A stretch of 64,000 bases of DNA from Mycolicibacterium iranicum (GTDB taxonomy: Bacteria; Actinomycetota; Actinomycetes; Mycobacteriales; Mycobacteriaceae). The position numbers and the translations under genes are program-made. This document shows, piece by piece, positions 17,965 to 25,895 of the stretch. Under the pieces are notes generated by a model that saw nothing but the letters and a program-made list of their open reading frames with translations, made no database searches and was not told where the DNA came from. The DNA lies in contig NZ_JACHVU010000004.1 of assembly GCF_014190915.1 (NCBI RefSeq), forward strand, positions 310,001 to 374,000, given 5' to 3'. The first letter of the stretch is position 1. Every line of letters begins with the position of its first letter.

Positions 17965-18590
17965 CGACTCGCCGACAGGAATGCCGTACGCACCGACATC
18001 CCCAGCTCACGGTGGCGCAACGTCGTGATGCGCCGGCCGGGCTGCACCGCATCCTTGACCGGCGCCGTCCGATCGCCGAAGAACGCCGCGGTCTCGTCGA
18101 TGTCGGCGACGGCGAAGGTGATCCCCCACAACGTCGACGGACCGTCTCCCTGCGCGTCGGGCGAACCCACGACCTCGACGATCACCTCGCCGAAGCGGAA
18201 GAAGATCTGACGAATGGGACGTCCGCCCAGGACGGCGTCGCGCTCTCTGCGCGGCGCGACACCGAGACCGGCCAGCGCCTCCGTGGTGCGCTGCAGGTGC
18301 GGGGACATCATCACGACATGGTCGATGGACGTCGCGCCGTTGGCGTGCGCGACCGGTGCTGTGGCGGGTGGGCGGGATGTCGTCGTCGGGACGCCGTCGA
18401 TCTCCCGCAGGTCCGCAGGAATGCCGCGCAACGACCACCCGACGACGCCGGTGCTGCTGTGCGATCCGAGTAACCGCAGGGACACTGCGCCGACCCGGCA
18501 CACCGACGCCGCCGCGTCTACGGTGAATCCCGCTGCCGCCCAGGCGTCCGCATCATCGCCGAGGGCCAGTTCGTCGAGGGTGACCGGCAT
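17961..18590 (-). CDS. VOC-family (glyoxalase-like) protein
   Basis: This 209-residue protein carries vicinal-oxygen-chelate features: [21 protein letters not shown] opens the canonical module, followed by [20 protein letters not shown] and [20 protein letters not shown]. The N-terminal 80 residues look like a diverged partner module. The first His and the Glu in VIVEVVG could be metal ligands. Reaction unknown. It lies 7 nt downstream of the deazaflavin oxidoreductase gene and overlaps rnhA, so the three are probably one transcript. Confidence 0.8.
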   Translation of the reverse strand: MPVTLDELALGDDADAWAAAGFTVDAAASVCRVGAVSLRLLGSHSSTGVVGWSLRGIPADLREIDGVPTTTSRPPATAPVAHANGATSIDHVVMMSPHLQRTTEALAGLGVAPRRERDAVLGGRPIRQIFFRFGEVIVEVVGSPDAQGDGPSTLWGITFAVADIDETAAFFGDRTAPVKDAVQPGRRITTLRHRELGMSVRTAFLSASR

Positions 18591-18597
18591 TCGGATG

Positions 18598-19110
18598 TCA
18601 GGGGGTGAAAACGTCGATCGGTCGGCCGAGTGCCAGCATCACGAGCGGTATCCGGCGGCTCGTCGACTGCTGGTAGGTGATGTAGGGCGGATACAGGTGC
18701 GTCATGTACGCCCACACTTCGTGGCGTTCCTCGTCATCGGGTTCGCGCCACGTGGCTTCGAACGCCTGCGTGGCGATCTGGACGTCGACGGTTTCGCTGG
18801 CACGGATGTTCAGGTACCACGCCGGATGCGTGTCGGCGCCGCCCTTGGACGCGACGATGACCAACTCGCCGCCGAAGTTGCCGTAGATCAACGGCTTCAC
18901 CGACGTCCGGCCCGACTTGCGCCCCTGACACCGGATCAGGCAGTGGGTGGTGAAGTTGCGCCCACCCACGTCGGTGAGGTCGAGGATGTGACCCCGAGCC
19001 CCGCCGGATTCCAGATAGCCGGCGAGATGGTCGGCAGCCCAGTCCCCGCGGTCGTCGCGGATCGCTGTGGCATCGGCGTCACTCATCGGCGGACCCTCCG
19101 TTTGCGTCAT
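18598..19110 (-). CDS. Deazaflavin (F420)-dependent nitroreductase-family protein
   Basis: This 170-residue protein (ATG 19086 is an alternative start) matches the Ddn/FDOR split-barrel family. HCLIRCQGRKSGRTSVKPLI and GELVIVASKGGADTHPAWYL carry the characteristic G-R-K-SG and K-GG-xx-HP-W-x-N pattern that contacts F420. These proteins reduce quinones or other small molecules using F420H2, and Ddn itself activates nitroimidazoles. Substrate unknown. First gene of the likely unit with the VOC protein and rnhA. Confidence 0.87.
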   Translation of the reverse strand: MTQTEGPPMSDADATAIRDDRGDWAADHLAGYLESGGARGHILDLTDVGGRNFTTHCLIRCQGRKSGRTSVKPLIYGNFGGELVIVASKGGADTHPAWYLNIRASETVDVQIATQAFEATWREPDDEERHEVWAYMTHLYPPYITYQQSTSRRIPLVMLALGRPIDVFTP

Positions 19111-19211
19111 GCGCCCTGGCGCGGGCTCCTGACTCTAGCGCCAGGCCGGCACGACTCCGCGGTCGGCATCGCTACCGGGTGAGTGTCGTTGACCGCCACT
19201 GCTTCCGCGGG

Positions 19212-19547
19212 TCAGTCGTCCTTCTTGTCCTTGTCGTCCTTTGCGGACTTGTCGTCGTCCTTGTCGTCCTCGTCGTCGGACTTTGCGGACTTATCGTCCT
19301 TGTCGTCGGACTTATCGGACCTATCGGACTTCTCGTCGGAATCGTCCTTCTCCGACTCATCTTTGGAGTCGCCGTCCCCGTCGGAACTGCTGACGAGTTC
19401 GAGAACGGCCCAGTGGCTCGGTGAGAGCAGCACCGACCATTTCCCCTCTGTGCGCCCCAGCTTCAGGACACCGTCGTCGAGCTCCCACACGGTGTCGTCA
19501 TCGTGCTGGGATTCCTGACCATCCGAATATGTGAGTTTGAACGCCAT
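19212..19547 (-). CDS. Small protein with an acidic Ser/Asp/Lys low-complexity tail
   Basis: This 111-residue protein starts at ATG 19547 (MAFKLTYSDGQESQHDDDTV). The first 55 residues look folded (VWELDDGVLKLGRTEGKWSV, LLSPSHWAVLELVSSSDG). From about residue 60 on, the chain is almost only Asp, Lys, Ser, Glu and Ala in short repeats such as DKDDKSAKSD, and is surely disordered. The matching DNA is a simple-sequence run of GTC/CTT-type codons, which can vary in length by slippage. Function unknown. It stands alone between the F420 gene and the MFS transporter. Confidence 0.65.
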   Translation of the reverse strand: MAFKLTYSDGQESQHDDDTVWELDDGVLKLGRTEGKWSVLLSPSHWAVLELVSSSDGDGDSKDESEKDDSDEKSDRSDKSDDKDDKSAKSDDEDDKDDDKSAKDDKDKKDD

Positions 19548-19575
19548 GCTGCTGAATGCCCGCAAGGCAGCGGCG

Positions 19576-20802
19576 TTAATCCACCGGTAACGTGGCGCGG
19601 TTCTGCAGCAGAACCGACACCGTCAGGATCGCCATTCCGACGAGGGCCAGGACGGCACCCGCGGCGGCGGGGGCGGTGTAACCCCATCCGGCGGCGATCA
19701 CCACGCCGCCGACCCAGGCGCCCGTCGCGTTCCCGATGTTGAGCGCGGAGTGGTTCAGTGCGGCAGCAAGAGTCTGCGCATCGTGCGCGACGTCCATCAG
19801 CCGTGTCTGCAGAGCCGGCCCCACCGCCGACCCCGAAGCCCCGATCCCGAACAGAACCAGCAGCGCCGTCCACGGGTTGTGCGAGGCGACCACGAAGACA
19901 GTGAGCACTGTGGCCAGTGCGCCCATGGACAGGTAGAGCGCGCGGATCACGGAGCGGTCGGCCAGCCGGCCGCCGATCAGGTTCCCGCAGAACATGCCCA
20001 GGCCGAAGACCATGAGCGCGAGCGGAACCAGCGGACGGGGAAGCCCGGCGACGTCGGTCATCGTGGTGGTGATGTAGGTGTAGACCGCGAACATGCCGCC
20101 GAAGCCGATCATGCCGACGAGCAGCGCCAGCCACACCTGCGTGCGGCGCAGGGCTCCGAGTTCGGTCATCGGACTCGTCGAGGCCATGAACCGGAGCTGG
20201 AACGGGAGCCAGAACCAGAGCGCGACGAGCGTGACGACGCCGACGCCGACCACCAGGCCGAAAGCTGCTCGCCAGCCGAGGGATTGACCGAGCCACGAGG
20301 CCGTCGGCACTCCGAGAACCGTCGCGACGGTCAGTCCCGACATCACATGGGCGACCGCCTTCGCGCGGTTGCGCGGACCCATCAGGTGCGCGGCGACCAG
20401 CGCTGCCACACCGAAGAACGCCCCGTGCGGCAGGCCCGCCAGGAATCTCGCGACGATGAGCGTGTCATAGGTCGGCGCGAGCATGCTGATCAGGTTGCCG
20501 ACGGTGAACAGCGCCATCAGCAGTAGGAGAAGTGTGCGCCGGGCCATCCGCGCGGTCACCGCGGCGATCAGCGGGGCGCCGACCACCACGCCCAGGGCAT
20601 AGGCCGAAATGACGTGTCCCGCAGTTGGTTCGGACACACCCATCCCGGATGCGATCTCGGGGAGCAGTCCCATGGCGACGAATTCCGTCGTGCCGATCCC
20701 GAACCCGCCGAGTGCGAGCGCCAGGACGGCGAGCCACCGCACCACCGGGTCGGGGGCCACCACCGACACAGGACCGGCCGGGCGGTCGAGGATGGCGGTC
20801 AC
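19576..20802 (-). CDS. MFS transporter (AraJ/YdhP-like)
   Basis: This is a 408-residue 12-helix transporter. The N-terminal half has GGFGIGTTEFVAMGLLPEIA, the hallmark of the AraJ/SotB/YdhP group, and an MFS loop 2-3 motif near TARMARRTLLLLLMAL. LAGLPHGAFFGVAALVAAHL is also typical. Members export sugars or drugs. The GTG start overlaps the stop of the KDPG-aldolase-like gene (GTGA), so they are co-expressed, and a sugar-acid or sugar substrate is a reasonable guess given the ROK regulator alongside. Confidence 0.87.
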   Translation of the reverse strand: MTAILDRPAGPVSVVAPDPVVRWLAVLALALGGFGIGTTEFVAMGLLPEIASGMGVSEPTAGHVISAYALGVVVGAPLIAAVTARMARRTLLLLLMALFTVGNLISMLAPTYDTLIVARFLAGLPHGAFFGVAALVAAHLMGPRNRAKAVAHVMSGLTVATVLGVPTASWLGQSLGWRAAFGLVVGVGVVTLVALWFWLPFQLRFMASTSPMTELGALRRTQVWLALLVGMIGFGGMFAVYTYITTTMTDVAGLPRPLVPLALMVFGLGMFCGNLIGGRLADRSVIRALYLSMGALATVLTVFVVASHNPWTALLVLFGIGASGSAVGPALQTRLMDVAHDAQTLAAALNHSALNIGNATGAWVGGVVIAAGWGYTAPAAAGAVLALVGMAILTVSVLLQNRATLPVD

Positions 20803-21458
20803 AGCGCGGCTACCGCGGTGACGGGGGGAGTGCCGAGCGTCAGGGCGACACCGGCCAGGCGGCGGATGCGGTCCCAGTCACGACGACGGATCGCGTCGGA
20901 GGGCGCCACCCACTCCGCGACGACGCAGCCGACGTTGGCCAGCCCGAGGTACGTCGGGAGTTCGGCAGCGGTGATCGTGCCCGAGACGCAGAACCTCGCC
21001 ACCGGGACGAAGGCGGCCAGCGCCCGGAGTTGGCGGACACCGCCGGCGGCTGCGGCAGGGAACACCATGTCGGTGTAGCCCTGCTCCACCAGGCGAAGAG
21101 CCTCGAGGGTGGTGGATGCGCCGGGAAGATGTGGCAGTTCGGTGGCCCGCAGGGCAGCGCACAGCGCCGGTGTGCCGCCGGTGGCCACGAGGAACTCCGC
21201 ACCGGCCGCCCGGGCCAGCGCCGGTTGATCGATGTCGGTGAGGGCACCCGCGCCGACGACCACCTCGGGGGCATGGGTGGCAAGGCTTTCGATGGCGTCG
21301 TAGGCCGCAGCGCCGTCGAGGGCGATCTGGACGAGCGGTAGTCCCGCCGCGGTGATCGCCCGGGCCGTCGGGACCACCGCAGCCACCTCGGCCGCGGTGC
21401 GGACGGTGAGCATCGGCATGACCGGAGCCACGTCGAGCAGGGATCTCGGCTCTCTCAT
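20799..21458 (-). CDS. KDPG/KHG aldolase-like protein lacking catalytic residues
   Basis: This 219-residue protein starts at ATG 21458 (MREPRSLLDVAPVMPMLTVR); a TTG at 21494 is also in frame. The fold follows Eda closely: EVVVGAGALTDIDQPALARA, LPGASTTLEALRLVEQGYTD, ARFCVSGTITAAELPTYLGL and APSDAIRRRDWDRIRRLA. Key positions are altered: the Schiff-base lysine of KFFPAEA is replaced (DMVFPAAAAGG), the general-base Glu in the LEVTLRT motif is Gln (LVQIALDG), and the phosphate-binding GGS is VAE. It is therefore probably not a KDPG aldolase. It overlaps the MFS gene. Confidence 0.82.
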   Translation of the reverse strand: MREPRSLLDVAPVMPMLTVRTAAEVAAVVPTARAITAAGLPLVQIALDGAAAYDAIESLATHAPEVVVGAGALTDIDQPALARAAGAEFLVATGGTPALCAALRATELPHLPGASTTLEALRLVEQGYTDMVFPAAAAGGVRQLRALAAFVPVARFCVSGTITAAELPTYLGLANVGCVVAEWVAPSDAIRRRDWDRIRRLAGVALTLGTPPVTAVAAL

Positions 21459-21505
21459 CTGTGCCACGGTAGGAACGGTTTTGATGCGTGGCAAGCTGAC
21501 TTTTG

Positions 21506-21544
21506 TACTTGAAATACATAAGTAGGGGTGGTTAGGCTTCGGGC
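21506..21544 (+). promoter_or_regulatory. Promoter and candidate operator for the ROK regulator
   Basis: TACTT (21506-21510) and AAGTA (21520-21524) form an inverted repeat around a 9-nt spacer. TTGAAA at 21509-21514 could be the -35 and TAGGCT at 21533-21538 the -10 (18-nt spacing), placing the transcription start at or next to the ATG at 21545, i.e. a leaderless mRNA. The inverted repeat covers the -35 and lies in the divergent region, so it could serve both directions. Confidence 0.4.
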
Positions 21545-22729
21545 ATGCCGCCCCACAGGACGTCCTCGGCGCCGTCGGTCGGGGACGTCTACGGCCTGAT
21601 CAGGCACAATCGCGACCTCACGCGCATCGACATCGGCAGGCTCACTGGCCTGTCGAGAACCGCGGTGACCGCGAGGGTGAGGGAACTCACGGCTCGCGGC
21701 CTCGTCGTCGAGCAGGAGCGGGCCCCGTCGACCGGGGGCCGGCCCGCGACCCTGCTGAGCTTCAACGCCGCCGCCGGCGTGGTCCTCACCGCCGCGGTGG
21801 GCGGCAGCCGTACCCGGCTGGCCGTCTGCGACCTCTCGGGTGAGGTGCTGACTGCCGCAGACCTCGACCAGGGGCCCGGCTTGGGCCCCCAGGACCTGAT
21901 GCCCGACGTGGTCGCCCGACTCGGCGCGCTGTTGGCGGCCACCGGCCGCACGGGGGCTGACGTCTTCGGCGTCGGACTGAGCCTGCCGGGCACCGTCGAC
22001 CAACAACGGGGCAGCAGCGTCGACACCCCGGTCCTCAGCGGATGGGACGGGTTGCCGCTGATCCCGTACTTCCGCGACCTCACCGGCGCTCCCGTGGTGC
22101 TCGGCAACGACGCCAACGTCATCGCCCTCGCGGAGTGGCGCACCGGGGCCGGCCGGGGTCTCGACGACCTCGTCGTCGTCAAGGCGTCCACGGGCCTCGG
22201 AGCGGGCATCGTCGCCGGCGGCGCACTGCAGCGGGGCGCGATCCGGGCGGCCGGGGAATTCGGCCACAACAAGACGTCGGCCGCCGCGGGCCGTGCGTGC
22301 CGGTGCGGCGACCTCGGCTGCCTCGAAACCGTGGCCGCCGGCTGGGCGCTGGTGCAGGCTCTGCGCGACGAAGGCCGGACCGTGCACAATCTCCGCGATG
22401 TCGTCCACCTGGCGCACACCGGAGACGCGCTCGCGCGCCGAATGATTCGCGACAGCGGACGACACGTGGGTGAGGTGCTCGCCGCCGCGGTCAACCTGCT
22501 GAACCCGGCGGCGCTCATCGTCGCGGGCGACGTGGCGGGGGCCTACGACATCTTCGTAGCCGGGCTGCGGGAAACGTTGTACCGCAACGCAACCACGCTG
22601 GCCACCCGGGTACTGCAGATCGCGCCGTCGCACCACGGCGACCGGGGCGGAAGCATCGGAAGCGCGATGATGGTCCTCGATCAGGTTCTCGGGCCGCACG
22701 CCATCGACACTCTGGTCACAGCTTCGTAA
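21545..22729 (+). CDS. ROK-family transcriptional regulator
   Basis: This is a 394-residue protein. The N-terminal winged helix (about residues 14-75: IDIGRLTGLSRTAVTARVRE then LTARGLVVEQERAPSTGGR) is followed by a sugar-kinase-like ROK domain with VVLGNDANVIALAEW, TGLGAGIVAGG and the zinc motif CRCGDLGCLE preceded by GEFGHNK. The kinase core looks complete, so a sugar or sugar derivative is the likely effector, with residual kinase activity possible. It is transcribed divergently from the aldolase-like/MFS pair and probably regulates it. Confidence 0.9.
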   Translation: MPPHRTSSAPSVGDVYGLIRHNRDLTRIDIGRLTGLSRTAVTARVRELTARGLVVEQERAPSTGGRPATLLSFNAAAGVVLTAAVGGSRTRLAVCDLSGEVLTAADLDQGPGLGPQDLMPDVVARLGALLAATGRTGADVFGVGLSLPGTVDQQRGSSVDTPVLSGWDGLPLIPYFRDLTGAPVVLGNDANVIALAEWRTGAGRGLDDLVVVKASTGLGAGIVAGGALQRGAIRAAGEFGHNKTSAAAGRACRCGDLGCLETVAAGWALVQALRDEGRTVHNLRDVVHLAHTGDALARRMIRDSGRHVGEVLAAAVNLLNPAALIVAGDVAGAYDIFVAGLRETLYRNATTLATRVLQIAPSHHGDRGGSIGSAMMVLDQVLGPHAIDTLVTAS

Positions 22730-22739
22730 TCTGTGCCTT

Positions 22740-22763
22740 GTTTGCCACCGACGCCGTCGGGTA
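22740..22763 (+). promoter_or_regulatory. SigF-type promoter of idi
   Basis: GTTT (22740-22743), a 15-nt spacer, and GGGTA (22759-22763) match the mycobacterial SigF consensus GTTT-N15-17-GGGTA. The idi ATG is 13 nt after the -10, giving a very short leader. SigF control of carotenoid synthesis is established in M. smegmatis, and idi adjoins the crt operon. Confidence 0.65.
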
Positions 22764-22775
22764 GATGATGGCGCG

Positions 22776-23336
22776 ATGGGTGAGTTCTTGGGTGACGGCG
22801 AACAGGTGGTGCTCCTCGACGACGCGGGAAAGCGCGTCGGGACGGCGGCGAAAGCCACAGTGCATCACAGTGATACCCCTCTTCATCTCGGATTCTCGTG
22901 CTACCTGTTCGACGAGGACGGCCGCGTCCTGCTGACGCGGCGGGCGCTGAACAAGAAGACATGGCCCGGAGTGTGGACGAATTCGTTCTGCGGCCACCCC
23001 GCGCCCGGGGAAGACGTCATCGACGCGGTACACCGCCGTGGGCGACAGGAACTCGGCACCGAACTCGCCGACGTCATCTGCGTACTTCCCGAGTTCCGTT
23101 ACCGCGCAGAGGCATCCGATGGAACGGTGGAGAACGAAGTCTGCCCCGTGTTCTGTGCGCTGGCCCGCAGGCCCGTCGCGGCATCACCGGACGAGGTGAT
23201 GGACCACGTGTGGGTGCAGTGGGAGGACGTGCGCTCGGCCGCCGCGCTGGACTGGGCGATCAGCCCATGGGCCCGATCCCAGGTGCCGCTGCTGGATTCT
23301 GCCGACCTGCCGGCGTGGGCCCGTTCAGAGGTCTGA
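22776..23336 (+). CDS. idi: Isopentenyl-diphosphate delta-isomerase (type I)
   Basis: This is a 186-residue Nudix-fold isomerase. The active-site cysteine is in TNSFCGHPAPGED, and the Glu partner is in GTVENEVCPVFCA. The metal-binding His pair lies in VHHSDTPLHLGFSCYLF. It interconverts IPP and DMAPP, supplying crtE. It is adjacent to the crt genes but on the opposite strand, with its own SigF-type promoter. Its last 77 nt overlap the 3' end of the convergent Rieske gene. Confidence 0.95.
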   Translation: MGEFLGDGEQVVLLDDAGKRVGTAAKATVHHSDTPLHLGFSCYLFDEDGRVLLTRRALNKKTWPGVWTNSFCGHPAPGEDVIDAVHRRGRQELGTELADVICVLPEFRYRAEASDGTVENEVCPVFCALARRPVAASPDEVMDHVWVQWEDVRSAAALDWAISPWARSQVPLLDSADLPAWARSEV

Positions 23337-24363
23337 GCAGGTCCCCGACGCCCTCGGCATCCTGCTGCCGGACGGTGTGCAGCCGTTCGGCGTACTCCAG
23401 GTCGTCCCGCCACAACCGGTTCGCGGCGTGCCTCATCAGCGGGGTGATCATCGGTGCCGCGCGCAACGCATGCGCGAAACCCGGCCGGTCCGAATGCGCG
23501 ATCACGGCTTCGAGCACCGTGCACCGCGGTTGCCCGTCGGGACCGCGTCCGTTCGGGGTGGCATGGGTCTCGACCACGCTGCCGGTGCCCTCGCCGTCGA
23601 CGATCCGCATCACCAGCGTGCGAGGCTCGGGGCTGGTGAACTCGGCGATCACCGGTACGCCGAGGCGTCCGAGCCGGAATGTCACCGCGACCAGGAACCG
23701 GTCCAGCTCCTCGGGGACGTCATCGTCCTCGGGCGGGGCGCTGAGCACCTCCAGCTTGGTGAACGAATAGGGGTGGAACCAGGCGCCGTGCCACGGATCC
23801 ATCCTGTTGGCGATGATATCGGAGGCCTCGCAGGCACCGCTGAGGCTGGCCACCGCGGCGATACGCGGATGCTCCGGCCGGGCCGGCAGGATCGGTTCGG
23901 CCGTGGGTGATTCCCCGCCGATGCGGTCGAGTCGTGCCCACACCAGCACGCCGTCGTCGTGGGCGGGCACCGCGGGCCAGTCCGGGCGGGAGCGCCCGGT
24001 CAGCCTCAGCCCGTGCCAGGGGCAGACGAGATGCCCACGGTCCACGGAGCCGGTGCACAGGTCGGCGCCCAGATGTGGGCAGCGGGCGGGGCCGATGTGC
24101 AGGGCGCCGCCGGTGCCGCGCCAGCACACCAGTTCTGCCCCGGCGACAGTGACGCCCAGGGGCTTCGAGGTGATGTCCGTACTGGCGGCAAGGGCGTACC
24201 AATTGCCGCTGGGGCGACGCTGGGACCGGGTCATCGCGGCCGCGATGACCGACGGCGCCGCCTGCTTGTACGTCGGCGTCTGGCGGGCCCACGCGGTGCG
24301 GGGCAACACCTCGAACGGCCAGGCCTTCTTCACGGCCTCGGCCACCCGGCCGCGCGCACTCAT
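23260..24363 (-). CDS. Rieske [2Fe-2S] protein (DUF5914-like) of the carotenoid cluster
   Basis: This 367-residue protein starts at ATG 24363 (MSARGRVAEAVKKAWPFEVL), which overlaps the crtU-like stop (ATGA); the open frame further upstream is not protein-like. Residues about 60-150 carry a Rieske cluster site: RCPHLGADLCTGSV followed by LVCPWHGLRL. The C-terminal part (DIIANRMDPWHGAWFHPYSF and TLVMRIVDGEGTGSV) resembles oxygenase alpha-subunit or DUF5914 regions. In other actinobacteria such a domain accompanies or is fused to CrtU. It probably supplies electrons or a hydroxylation step in aryl-carotenoid formation; this role is inferred. Confidence 0.8.
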   Translation of the reverse strand: MSARGRVAEAVKKAWPFEVLPRTAWARQTPTYKQAAPSVIAAAMTRSQRRPSGNWYALAASTDITSKPLGVTVAGAELVCWRGTGGALHIGPARCPHLGADLCTGSVDRGHLVCPWHGLRLTGRSRPDWPAVPAHDDGVLVWARLDRIGGESPTAEPILPARPEHPRIAAVASLSGACEASDIIANRMDPWHGAWFHPYSFTKLEVLSAPPEDDDVPEELDRFLVAVTFRLGRLGVPVIAEFTSPEPRTLVMRIVDGEGTGSVVETHATPNGRGPDGQPRCTVLEAVIAHSDRPGFAHALRAAPMITPLMRHAANRLWRDDLEYAERLHTVRQQDAEGVGDLLRPLNGPTPAGRQNPAAAPGIGPMG

Positions 24364-25895
24364 CGCGATGTCTGCCTCTCGACGCGGCCGGCGAGGTGAC
24401 GCAGGACGGGCGAGCGTCCTCGGACCGGCACCGTGTGCATATCGTGGCCCCTGAGACGGAATCGGGCAAGCAGGGTGTTCGCCGCCGCGAGGCCCGTGGT
24501 GGCGGCCCGTTCCATCAGCGCCACCGGCAGGTCGATGCGCACACCGTCTCCGGCCAGCACCAGACCCGGCTGGGGCGTGTCCACCGTCGGCCGTCGGGCG
24601 AAATCTCCCGGAGCCAGCCGGGGACAATCGCTGCGCGACAACGTCTTCTCGCCGACGATGCCCGCCTCACGGGTCTCTGGATAGATCGCGTGCAGGCGCC
24701 CGACCATGTCGCGGCAGATCCGGTCGACATCTCCGGCCGCGGAGTACGCGTGCAGTTCGACGACAGACCCACCCGTGCGCTGCGACCACCGGGTGGCTTC
24801 GTGTTCGTAGCGGTTCAGCACGCTGATGTTGTCGAGCGGGGGCAGACCCCCGGTGCCGAGGAACGCGGGCCGATCGGAACGCACCGGGCGGTCCAGCCAC
24901 AGCCGCTGGACGACGAACGGTGCGGCGGTACCCATGTCCCCGACGCGGCCGCGCCATTCGGCGTCGCCGAGATCGCCGGAGTTCGCGACGATGGCCTGCA
25001 GCGCCGTCACATCGGTGGCGAGGACCACGCCGTCGGCGACGACGGTGTTGCCGCCCTCGTCGGTGACGACGAAGGTGTCCTCGGTCGTCACCGAGACGTG
25101 ACGCACCGGTGCCGTGGTCCGGATCTTCGTACCGTGGGACTGCAGATAATCGGCCAGCGGATTCCACAGGGCCACATCGAAGTTCCGGGTCGCGACGTCG
25201 AACACCAGGCCCTCGCTGGAGCCCAGGAAGTAGATGTGGAACATGGTCGCCAACTCGGCGGCCGACAGTGCCTCGGGACGGGTGAAGAAGCTGCGTGAGA
25301 AGACCTCGAAGGCCAGGTGGCGGGCCGCGACGGGAAAGTTGATGTCGCGCAGGAACGATTCGGCGTCCACGCCGTCGAGTTCGTCGTAGGTCTGCGGCAC
25401 CGAGACCGCGGCCAGCGGTGCGGCCGCGCGCGCGTCGATACGGACCAGGTCGCGAACGCGGAAGGTGGGGCTGCGCAGCGCGAACGCCATCGCATTGAGC
25501 GGGGGGACCCGGGGCAGGCCCCGGAACGTGTCCCGTCTGCCGCGGTCGTCGATGAGGGGATAGTCGTCCAGCGGCGTCAGCATCGACAGCTCAGGGTCGA
25601 CGCGGCGCAACACGTTCCGCAGGTTGTAGTACTGGCGGAAGAAGGCGTGGAAGCCGCGGTTCATCGCCACGGGCGTGCCGTCGGGCAGTTCCTCCTGCCA
25701 GCCGCCCACGCGCCCGCCGAGGTAGGGCCGGCTCTCGAACAGCTCGACCGACACGCCCCGTTCGGCCAGTGCGGTGGCCGCCGAGAGGCCGGCGATGCCC
25801 GCACCGACGACGGCCACCGTGGGGCGGGTGGGCAGATCGGATGCGTCGGCCAGCCCGGGCCGGCCGGGGTGCAGAACGCTGCGGCGATCCCTCAC
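24360..25895 (-). CDS. crtU: CrtU-like carotenoid desaturase/methyl-shift FAD enzyme
   Basis: This is a 511-residue FAD-dependent oxidoreductase. The dinucleotide site is VAVVGAGIAGLSAATALAER near the N-terminus, followed by SRPYLGGRVGGWQEELPDG, and the C-terminal FAD motif is GLVLAGDGVRIDLPVALMER. NRGFHAFFRQYYNLRNVLRR is characteristic of the CrtU (beta-ring to aromatic phi-ring) group as I remember it. GTG 25895 overlaps the methyltransferase stop. CrtU would aromatise beta-rings to give isorenieratene-type pigments. A different carotenoid desaturase role remains possible. Confidence 0.7.
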   Translation of the reverse strand: MRDRRSVLHPGRPGLADASDLPTRPTVAVVGAGIAGLSAATALAERGVSVELFESRPYLGGRVGGWQEELPDGTPVAMNRGFHAFFRQYYNLRNVLRRVDPELSMLTPLDDYPLIDDRGRRDTFRGLPRVPPLNAMAFALRSPTFRVRDLVRIDARAAAPLAAVSVPQTYDELDGVDAESFLRDINFPVAARHLAFEVFSRSFFTRPEALSAAELATMFHIYFLGSSEGLVFDVATRNFDVALWNPLADYLQSHGTKIRTTAPVRHVSVTTEDTFVVTDEGGNTVVADGVVLATDVTALQAIVANSGDLGDAEWRGRVGDMGTAAPFVVQRLWLDRPVRSDRPAFLGTGGLPPLDNISVLNRYEHEATRWSQRTGGSVVELHAYSAAGDVDRICRDMVGRLHAIYPETREAGIVGEKTLSRSDCPRLAPGDFARRPTVDTPQPGLVLAGDGVRIDLPVALMERAATTGLAAANTLLARFRLRGHDMHTVPVRGRSPVLRHLAGRVERQTSR

